64,000 nucleotides of DNA from Straminergon stramineum. Lineage: Eukaryota; Streptophyta; Bryopsida; Hypnales; Calliergonaceae. Where the stretch lies: the NCBI GenBank assembly GCA_963920665.1, contig OY987268.1:250501-314500 (forward strand). The letters are read 5' to 3'. Made by a program: the position numbers and the translations under genes. Each line of letters starts with the position of its first letter. Position 1 is the first letter of the stretch. Below the pieces are notes generated by a model, which was not told the DNA's origin, did no database searches, and saw nothing but the letters and a program-made list of their open reading frames with translations. This document shows positions 56,090 to 64,000 of this stretch, piece by piece.

Positions 56090-56435
56090 CATGGTTGTTC
56101 GGCCAAACAACTTGACAACACAACGAACACGACGTCCAATACGTCTAGTAGACCCCCTTGTTTGTCTAATAAAGTCAACTTTAAGATTGACTTTCAAATA
56201 AATCACTTTCTATTTCCAATCTTGACATATTTGAGTTTCATTTTATTGAAGTGTCTCAATTTAATAATCACTTATTACATTCCAAATTATGGATCATAAA
56301 TAAAAGGAGATTTCAAATTGTCTCTATTGCTAGGATAAAGCCTTATGAGACAAAATTGTCTAGTGTATGCAATACGCAACATCAGATGAACAACTTGACA
56401 CCTGAATCCCAAAATGCGTTCGACAGACCAACCCT
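56090..56435. mobile_element. hAT-like MITE, second copy
   Basis: Reverse complement of the MITE at 44597-44950: CATGGTTGTTCGGCCAAACAA start, GTCTAGTAGACCCCC, CTTATTACATTCCAAATTATGG, and CGACAGACCAACCCT end. Flanks (ACTGGGAG and AATTGGAA) are at best a decayed 8-bp duplication. Confidence 0.65.
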
Positions 56436-56439
56436 AATT

Positions 56440-56740
56440 GGAAGGGTCTACTAGGGTATCGGGAGGGTCTATATTGGGGTATCAGAAGAGTTTGTCCAAG
56501 TACTAGGGGGTTGTCTGGGTATCGGAAGAGATGAGTTTGTTGGATTCTGGGGGGGCGTTTGGGATAATCAGGGGGTTGCTTGGAGTCTAGGGAAGGATTG
56601 CTGGGGAGTCCATGGGAAGGTAGTGAGGAAAAAATCAGAGAGAAGGAAGTGAAAATTAAGGAGAAAAAAGTGGGAATTTAGGGAGGAAGAAGTGAGGGAT
56701 TAGGGAGGAGGAAAGGTAGGGAACTAGAGAGGTCAAGAAC
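56440..56740. repeat. G-rich then purine-rich tract
   Basis: GGGTATCGG(A/G)AG-type repeats (56455-56545) and runs of GGGG are followed by AGGAAGAAGTGAGGGATTAGG-type purine sequence to 56730. No coding features. Confidence 0.5.
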
Positions 56741-58139
56741 ATCGGTAACCTTCATCTAATAAGCACTGAAGCGGGGAAGCCAACTCCATATCTCCCACAA
56801 AACAAGCAAAGGAAAGAGCCAAGAGGACAAGAAGGTAGGAGCATAACTCAAGTAGGAGAAGTGACGATAATGACATGAAGATGAAGGTCACTTAAGGTTA
56901 GATAGGGAAAAAGTCCAAGGAGAAAGGGTTGGACAGGGAATCCCCTAAACCAATTATGGAATGATGGTAGTAAGGTAGTCTTCGGAAGAATAGTAGTAAA
57001 GGTTAAGTCAACCTCGTAAGGAGTGACACAACCTTCATTAGCCTTGTAAGTAGAAATGAGGGTAGTTGGGCCACCTCAAGACGTAAGAAGAATAGTATAG
57101 AAAGAAAAGAAAAGGGAGGAAAAAAAATATACAGAGCCAATGAGCAAAACTTTGTATTAACCCCTAAAGGTATTTGACTATGTTTTCACCAAAACCACTC
57201 CAAAACTGTCATCTCTAGTAAAAGTACCAAATTTTACAAAAAATACATTTTTGGAAAAAATATAACTATAGGATCTTGTAATACATTGGTTTGGGAAGAT
57301 GTGGAAAAAATTCAGAAATTTCCACCATTTGGATTGCAAGATATCAACATTCGAAGTGACAAAAAGCCATTTTTTGGCCCTGCAAAAATCCGGGCAGATG
57401 CACTTCACAAGGTTAGATCATTATGAAAAAATATCCAAAATGGTTGTAACTCTATGGATTCATTCTTCAAGTCATGTTGGCTACAAGCTTGAAAAATTTT
57501 AGATCAATTGGAATTGTACAACATATAGGAAAACAATAGTAAGTTGAAAAAAGTAGAGAATGATTCCAAATACTAAATTGCTAATAATTTATTTATGGAA
57601 TTGAAAAATGCCAATCCCAATGGTTAAATTGTTCTAATAAACAATCTACACCTCATGTTTTGATTTTTTTTTCCAAAAATATTAAAAATTGAGTTAAATA
57701 AAGGTCTTCCAAGTTTATTTTAGAGTAGAGATTCCATTACTACCCACAAACTACCCACAACTAAAACTCTTCATAACTTTCATTTGATAAATCAAAATGG
57801 AATGATTCAAAGCTTTCCATGTTTATAAAGATCAGGTAAATAAATTTCAAATTTTTATTTTAAAAAAAAGTGATTTTTAAAGAAGTTTTTTTTGCTACCC
57901 GGATTGCTTGTGAAGCAATGAAAACAACATATCATACAATAACTTTTTAACCATATATTCAAAAGTTATGAAAATTGTTGGGTCTTAAAGCTACTCCTTG
58001 GGCACATGTGTGAAAATTTCAAATAAAAAAAATAAAAATTCTATTCGTAATGAGCTGCCCGAAATCGCTATGTTGCCAAAAAAACACCGTTTGGTCCTTT
58101 AGGGTTAACTTACTATATTATTAAAACAACAATTTATTG
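56741..58139. other. Non-coding interval
   Basis: No supported gene. Short frames at 57178-57502 on both strands overlap each other and show no domain. Confidence 0.35.
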
Positions 58140-59440
58140 CATCATATCAAAGGAGTTCATGGCGGAGGAGGGAGAACTCCCGGTAGGCATGGCCAATGAT
58201 TTGAGTTCCGAGGTATGAAACAACCCCATCCCTAACCTTTTCAATTCACCTAATTAGCAGTTATTAACTCTAGCCAAGGCCCATCCCTAAGTCAGACCCC
58301 TAAGGATAGAGTTCAGGTCACTTTTTAGGTTAGAACCTAGAGAGGAAGTTCATAGCTTTCTAAAAACCTAAGGCACGCCTAGATCGGAGTAAAAATGAGG
58401 GAGTTATCACTGGATGAAGGTTAGGACTTAGTTTGGATGGAAAATAGTTAGACATAAAATTTGGAGATAAATTGAGGAGATTAAGAGGAGGCTATTAATT
58501 ATGGTCCCGGGGTGAAAGAAAAAGTCAATTCCAAATTGTAGATTAAGAGGAATTAATGGATGAAGTCTTAAGCGCCGACTAGTGGTTAAACTTCATCCAT
58601 CAAGAACTTCTAGTAGGAGTATTGGATTAGCAACTGTCTTACCAATAGGGAAAGCTAAGGTTAAGGGCAACAATGAAATAATATAAAATTGCCAAAGAAT
58701 AGTAAATAGGTGAAGGTTAACCCGAACCCCAAACACTAAAGGGAACCAATCACAAATCTAAGAAGTAGAAGTTAAGTGCGAAAGTTAGGACCCTAGGCTT
58801 ATAGGAGAAGTTAAGTAGAGCTCATAGGACCCTCTCAATTAGGAAAAACACAAAAATTCAAGGAGATAATGAAGGATGAGGGTTAGCCTAGAATTGGATG
58901 AGAAATCCAGAGAAGTTTCTAATTATGACCAAACTCCAAAGTTATGTAGAGATAAGTCTCTTGAACAACTCAAAGAAATTTCAATTCATTTTGAATTAGG
59001 AAACTAGACTTAAATTGTGGATGAAGTTCAATGAACCAAATAGCAGTCAAACTTCATCTACCCATGACTTTGGCTAAGAGAATTGGATAGGAGAATTGGA
59101 TAGGGTCAAATTTGAGTTTTTTAGAAAGGTCAAGGAATGCCCTAGAAGTTTTTGAGGTTAGTTCCTCCTTGATGTGAGTCACATCTAAAAACTATAGCGG
59201 CCTCATCCATTTGGCCAACCGATGACATTGGATGTAGATTGAATCATTCTTGCAAGTTTGGCTCACATTCAGGCACTTAGAAAAAAATCCATTGCTTAGA
59301 AGGCACAATGGACTAGACTTAGACACCCAAAAGTAGGATTCACTTAGTCAAACCCTAGAACTTGGTTGTGCTCACGATTTGCTAAGGGTGGGTAAATTGG
59401 CGCTCACAATGGGGAGCTCAAGAAAAAGTCAAGCCTCCAA
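58140..59440 (+). repeat. Distant copy of the inverted-repeat family
   Basis: Same order of landmarks as the left arm at 40379-41582: an ATG-led Glu-rich start with a following GT (58160-58215), GGATGAAG...CTTCATCC stems at about 58558-58600 and 59020-59066, and finally TCCATTGCTTAGAAGGCAC near 59289. The two stem units are about 463 bases apart. It shows the family exists outside the palindrome. Confidence 0.55.
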
Positions 59441-59469
59441 GGATAGTCAATGTATATGCTACGGAGGTG

Positions 59470-59651
59470 ATATGGCTAATTATACCTCCAATACATATGA
59501 CCTTATGACTACAAGTGTGATTCATGATAAATTTGGTAATGACTAGACCCAATCATATCGTGAGTCATCTATAGTGTTTTCTGCATGAATCTTATTTTAA
59601 GACTCACTGTAGTCATATTTTGCAGTCATAAAACACCCATTTTTTGTAGTG
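59470..59651. mobile_element. CACTA-type transposon end
   Basis: The sequence ends ...AAACACCCATTTTTTGTAGTG at 59651; its complement CACTACAAAAAATGGGTG is a classic plant CACTA terminus. Subterminal TATGACT/AGTCATA motifs precede it (59490-59625). The next bases GGA could be the 3-bp duplication. No matching CACTACAAAAAA start was found upstream in the window. Confidence 0.6.
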
Positions 59652-59701
59652 GGAGTCTATTGTAATAGAGAGAGGACAATCATATAGCTCTCCAAAGAAG
59701 A

Positions 59702-60190
59702 TGAGAAAGATTTGATGCACAACAGTGGATGGCTTACTTTCGAGCACTTAGATGTTGCATTCAAGGTGTTATAAAGCACCAAACTACAAATGTAGGGCTA
59801 CAAGTGATATATGTACTCAATAGACTCTATTACATGTGCGCCACACGTTTCCAAGCCCGTGTCTACAATTCATTGATGACGACATGTCGTCAACTCAAGT
59901 GACCTCCATAGGCTACATTCCATCTACAACTTCTTGACATTATTGACACCAAGTATTTGTTTCCTAGCATTGAAGACCAGTTGAAAGATTTGTACTTCAA
60001 TCATATTAGGTTCTCGTATTGGTATGTTGACATCATACAACAACCTACAAATCCTTGTACGGATTTTTCATGGTATGCCACAGACATTGCATTTGACTTT
60101 GCCTTGGAGACATTGGTTTAATTCATCTTCATAATGAAGGCACATATGTAGAAGTACAACAATGATGGGAGATTCATACAATTTTCTAAG
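59702..60190 (+). pseudogene. Unrecognised coding remnant
   Basis: One frame, read through TGA and TAG at about 59900 and TAA near 60118, gives protein-like sequence: FDAQQWMAYFRALRCCIQG, GLQVIYVLNRLYYMCATRF, LLDIIDTKYLFPSIEDQLKD and FSWYATDIAFDFALETL. It is rich in aromatic and Cys residues, not repetitive, and too long to be chance. I do not recognise the family. It lies just outside the CACTA end and may belong to another element or a captured host gene. Confidence 0.45.
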
Positions 60191-61400
60191 GTAGGTCACA
60201 ACAACAACCCTTTCTAAGCTCATACATGTAGTTCTAGGCAAGCTTGTGAGGACTACATTTTGGAATTTTTGTTGCCAAGGTCACTTAGGTGAGAAACAAG
60301 TCCCCTAACATTTCCAATCTTCAAGGGGCATCACTAGTAAACGAAGAGTATCAAAGCCCTAGTTTTTGGATTTGAAAAAAAATAATTATAGAAAAAGGGA
60401 TGATGAAGTAGATGAAGTAGATTTAAAATATTGAACTAAATTTTCTCTATCTCTATAATTATTGATTTAGTAAAATGAAAAAAATAATCATTTATACATT
60501 CATAAATTCTTCAACCATTAGTAAACACAAATTAGTTTTATTGCTATAGAACATTGACTAATTTATTAGTTCTCTATTGAAGTAGATAAATTTTTCTTTG
60601 TCTCATATGATTATCTATATAGACTTATTTATAGGAATATTAGGTACAATCTTATAATTTAGGCATGTAGATTTTCCTACAAAGTTAATAGGATCTCATC
60701 AACTATATGACAATGACCATCCATCTATTGCTTGTGAAGAGGAGACAAGAGATGCAATGGATAATTTCCTTTTAGAGGGAGAAAGAGAGTTAGTTGAAGA
60801 TGATATTTAGAGAAATCATAAAGTATATTATGAAGCAACTCTTGTAAGCTTATGGCTTACAACTAATTAATATCTCTCTCAAATGCATATCCCATTGTGT
60901 CCATTGGTGCCAATGCCTACGATTAGACCCACATTCTCCTATAGTTTAACAAAATTAAAGTAGGAATTTGTCCATGAAGTAGGTGCTCATACATTTTCTA
61001 TTTCTATTTTAGACAAATAAGGTCAAATCGACGTGTTTTTAGAGTCTAAGAAGGTGGAATGGAGACCATTGTGGAACTTTATGAACAATATAGCTTCAAT
61101 TCCCAAGTCATCTCACAACTGGAGCTGAGACATTTGGTGGAGCACAAGTTCTATATTTGCGACAGAAATCATTGCCGTATCACATGGATGAAAAATATTT
61201 CTTGTCTTCACATATTTGTGGATTCCATCTTCTTGAATACTAGAGGTCATATTGGCATGACTATGTAAGTTTTACACAACATCAACAAATGAGTACTTGT
61301 TTTTCTCTAATTATTTTTTCTTGTGTTCCAAATAAGTTATAGTATAATGATAAATATACAATGGTCTAAATTGACCATTGCAAGAGAAAGAGGTGTTTTA
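60191..61400. other. AT-rich non-coding interval
   Basis: Only a 69-codon frame at 61059-61268 stands out. It has two Cys and several His but no recognisable motif, so I do not call it. Confidence 0.3.
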
Positions 61401-61402
61401 AG

Positions 61403-61553
61403 CATAGTCCTAGTAGCATAGTCTTTTAAATAATGAACTATTAAGGAATCTTTCAAGTGAAATTTTACTGAAAATACATGTCTTTTCAGTAAAATTTTAC
61501 GTAAAAGACTCTTTATAGATCATTACTTAAAAGACTATACTACTAGGACTATA
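61403..61553. repeat. 151-bp hairpin (MITE-like)
   Basis: Arms of about 70 bases: CATAGTCCTAGTAGCATAGTC...GTGAAATTTTACTGAAAA pairs with TTTTCAGTAAAATTTTACG...AAGACTATACTACTAGGACTATA, around a short loop. It is an imperfect stem, like a pre-miRNA-sized foldback. Confidence 0.7.
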
Positions 61554-61559
61554 TTTAAA

Positions 61560-62900
61560 ATATTAGGGTTGCTATTCTGTAAGAGTGTGAGCATGAGTGT
61601 CGCAGCCCTAGTAACACCTTATAGATCCAACTAGACTTCAAGGGCCCTTCACAACTTTCAAGGCTCACCACGCTCCAATACCGGTATCATTTAGGCCCAA
61701 TTAACGAACATTGCATATGCCACGCACTCACAGCATTAGTTCCCATTTCCAACTCACATTGCTAAGTCCCAGTGCCCGGGACTTCTAGCACACACTCCAC
61801 TCGTGACACCTAGCATATCACTTGGTGACATGGGGCAGAACTTCCATCTTACTATGCTAGGACTCATGGTGGTACTACTCACTATGGTCTTAACCACCCT
61901 TGGTTGTCACCCCACTTCACACTAGGCCCTTTATGTACTTATTACTCTCGCACCAACACTAATCAGGACTCATAACTCGGGACACATCACCAAGGCCTAG
62001 CAAGGAGTGGATTCCAACCAACCGGTGCGCTGGAACACACATACAAGTGTCCCAAGGAGCCTTTTGAAGACGGTGGTGAAGTTACATCACCACCCATAAA
62101 TCACCAAAACTCACTAAGGCTCCAAGAGAGAGTGAGGAGTGAGACCAATTCCTCCTATAGTACTCTTTGTAGTCTTTGGTAGACCCCCCCCCTTGTGGGT
62201 CAAAGGTACTTCACAAACCCCCTTGGGTTTTGGAAGATCACTTGTTTCCAACCGAATTCCCCAAGTTCCCACTCCGTTTGGACTCCCGAACTTCCAAACG
62301 GCGTAACTTTGTCGTTAGGGATTCAAATCTCATTTGCAAGCCCATTTCGGATATCTACGTGACGAGTAGATGCCGATGGACTTCTCACTTGTCCCATTTG
62401 GACAAGTTCTCACAAAGTTATGGCCCTCCAAAGATTCGGGTTCACTAGGAGTGGCGTCACGCCTTCACCACAGCCCTTCTTTTCGCCATAACTTTTGGCT
62501 CATGTCTTAGAACCTCGTAATGCTTGGCATTCTAGGTTTCTTGTCTTTGTATAATTCCAAGGATATGCTACATGACATGCTTTGTTAAGTGATTCGTTAG
62601 GAACCCCTCACACCTAGCCTTTGAGTGTCTCAACGCCACCAAGACACCCCCAACTTTGAACAATCATAACTTCTAACCTATTAGTCCAAATCACATGTTC
62701 TTTGTATGGTTAGAATAGAATTCTCAAGAGCTTTTCAAGCATGTATGACATGATACAATGCCCTTCATAACCAAGGCGCTATTGCACCCTGTTTGCTCAG
62801 GAGTCTCTCATTTTTCCCTTCTTAGCCTATTGCAAGGCTTGGGAAGTCACCCCCAAGGTCCCCCTTTCTCACTAAGGCACTTTGAGCACCCCAAGGAGAT
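61560..62900. other. Moderately GC-rich non-coding interval
   Basis: The composition differs from the flanks (many CCC and CACTC runs), suggesting a single inserted element or LTR-like sequence. The 90-codon frame at 62176-62448 has no support. GGGTTGCTATTCTGTAAGAG at 61566-61585 resembles the right end of the MITE at 40127-40376. Confidence 0.35.
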
Positions 62901-63048
62901 AGGAGCATGACAATGAGTTTGTGAGCTTATGAGCCTACGAGAGTATAATTTTTTAGAGATTCCATCTAAAATTTTTGGTCAAAATTTATATTTTTTGATA
63001 AATTTTAGGACGTATTACCATGGACTTATTACCATGATTCCTTGAACA

Positions 63049-63306
63049 ACCTTGATGTGCTACTTATTAGACTTCACTAGATTTTAAGAAGAAAAAAATT
63101 GGTGATTAAGTAGGATTCATTTGAAATCGATTTAGATTGTTTTATAGAGAATTTGATTTTTTTAGTCACTCCCCTCTTGCTATTCTTTATCTCTCGTCGC
63201 TAAGAAGATCCCCCTAGTTGCGGAAAAAAACAAACATTTAAAGCTTTTTTTTAAAGTTTTTCTTCTTAAAATCTAGCAAAGTCCAATAAGTAGCACACCA
63301 AGGTGG
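63049..63306. mobile_element. MITE with 55-bp inverted repeats
   Basis: ACCTTGATGTGCTACTTATT...TTTTAAGAAGAAAAA (63049-63104) pairs with TTTTTCTTCTTAAAATC...AATAAGTAGCACACCAAGGT (63254-63306). The middle is about 150 bases of AT-rich sequence. No certain target duplication. Confidence 0.65.
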
Positions 63307-63369
63307 CGAGTGTTCAATCCTCCTCTCAACACCAAGAGGTCCCAAGTAACAAGAAGGGAGTAATTAACC

Positions 63370-63735
63370 AAATGACCATCTGATCAAAGATAGAAGAATT
63401 GGACCCCTAGGAGATCTTAGAAGAGGGCAATGATTCACTAATCAACAATTTGGTGTAACTAAGTTCATTCCTTACAAAAATAATCCCTATCAACCAAATA
63501 TTTTCTTCCAAAATCTTAACAAGTTCATCTATCAACATATCAAGGTAGAAGTGTAGGTATCTCCCTTCGGCCCGAAGAGGATCACTCTACTATAAGATAG
63601 TGATCAATAAAAATGGAATTCGGTGCACCTAAGCTCTTTCCACATATAATGAATTCATATGGAAAAACTTTCTTTTCTAAAATCTAAACAAGTTCATTGA
63701 TCTACAAATCAAGAAGGAAGTGTCAATATCCTCAA
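63370..63735. repeat. Tandem repeat of about 169 bp next to the assembly gap
   Basis: CAATTTGGTGTAACTAAGTTC (63447) and GAATTCGGTGCACCTAAGCTC (63616) start two diverged units. Both go on to TCTTCCAAAATCTTAACAAG- and TCTTTTCTAAAATCTAAACAAG-type sequence and AAGAAGTGT. More units may be hidden in the gap. Confidence 0.55.
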
Positions 63736-63795
63736 AAAATGCCATATTTGTTATATTGAGACTTTTCGCAAATTCTAAGACAAAATACTAGCTAT

Positions 63796-63995
63796 NNNNN
63801 NNNNNNNNNNNNNNNNNNNNNNNNNNNNNNNNNNNNNNNNNNNNNNNNNNNNNNNNNNNNNNNNNNNNNNNNNNNNNNNNNNNNNNNNNNNNNNNNNNNN
63901 NNNNNNNNNNNNNNNNNNNNNNNNNNNNNNNNNNNNNNNNNNNNNNNNNNNNNNNNNNNNNNNNNNNNNNNNNNNNNNNNNNNNNNNNNNNNNNN
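63796..63995. other. Assembly gap, 200 N
   Basis: Exactly 200 unknown bases; a conventional fixed-size scaffold gap. Only five bases (AATTT) follow. Confidence 0.99.
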
Positions 63996-64000
63996 AATTT

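Noticed and set aside
56082..56443. 8-bp target duplication of the MITE at 56090
   Set aside because: ACTGGGAG and AATTGGAA agree at too few positions to be claimed.
57178..57502. Overlapping frames on opposite strands
   Set aside because: They are mutual shadows in AT-rich sequence with no domain or repeat support.
61059..61268. 69-codon frame with Cys and His residues
   Set aside because: No zinc-finger spacing, no paralogue in the window and no supporting context.
61566..62940. A larger element bounded by relatives of the 40127-40376 MITE ends
   Set aside because: The two end-like sequences face the same direction, so they cannot be the two ends of one element.

Overview
The window looks like repeat-dominated nuclear DNA of a land plant. 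The evidence is CCCTAAA-type (plant) telomeric repeats, hAT transposases with plant-style BED and dimerisation regions, a plant Ty3/gypsy pol, a CACTA terminus, many MITE-sized hairpins, AT-rich non-coding stretches and a 200-N scaffold gap. I cannot name the species. The composition would fit a large, TE-rich genome, perhaps outside the flowering plants, but that is only an impression. I found no intact host gene, tRNA or rRNA. Every long coding region is a decayed mobile-element gene.

Layout. (1) 1-8.2 kb, plus strand: a hAT-like unit 'A' made of an accessory coiled-coil gene (832-2392) and a BED/hAT transposase (3839-7096), with GC-rich repeat clusters before, between and after them. (2) 8.3-23.06 kb, mostly minus strand: a related unit 'C' in which a kinase-fold-like gene (10347-11681) sits where a transposase would be expected, followed by an accessory gene with a Gly/Ser/Tyr-rich tail (19781-20857). 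It is interrupted by a 6.7-kb element 'D' (13029-19737), flanked by the perfect 5-bp duplication ATTGT and built of two tandem gag-like units. (3) 23.06-33.64 kb, minus strand: unit 'B', the best preserved, with a transposase (23700-27023) and a 3.4-kb accessory gene carrying a RING-H2 finger (27878-31252). It is bracketed by inverted CAGGGTTGACAAAA-like ends. (4) 33.64-39.2 kb, plus strand: the 3' part of a Ty3/gypsy element, lacking gag, whose pol frame has 20 stops but no frameshift. (5) 39.6-45.2 kb: a large old inverted repeat (arms about 1.7 kb) into which two different MITEs inserted later, one per arm, each with a readable target duplication. (6) 46.8-51.5 kb: a non-coding hAT-like element 'F' with four copies of a long hairpin, a telomere-bearing conserved block and a 180-bp tandem array. 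(7) 51.6-63.8 kb: AT-rich repeats, a CACTA-type end, one unrecognised coding remnant, two more hairpin/MITE elements, and a short tandem array running to the gap.

The main theme is a bipartite hAT-like family. In A and B a transposase and a second, larger protein are encoded on the same strand and separated by GTCCGC- or GCGGTCGCCC-type clusters, and in C the transposase slot holds another gene. The accessory proteins share an N-terminal domain (TCKxY...HxxKLW, then KHFV, then KVDW) but have different C-terminal parts: coiled coil, coiled coil plus RING-H2, or Gly/Ser/Tyr repeats. The KVDW segment also resembles part of the gag-like protein of element D. Decay is mostly by point substitution. 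The bias to TAG in the gypsy frame fits deamination of methylated CAG/CTG sites. All calls are by eye; no database search was run.
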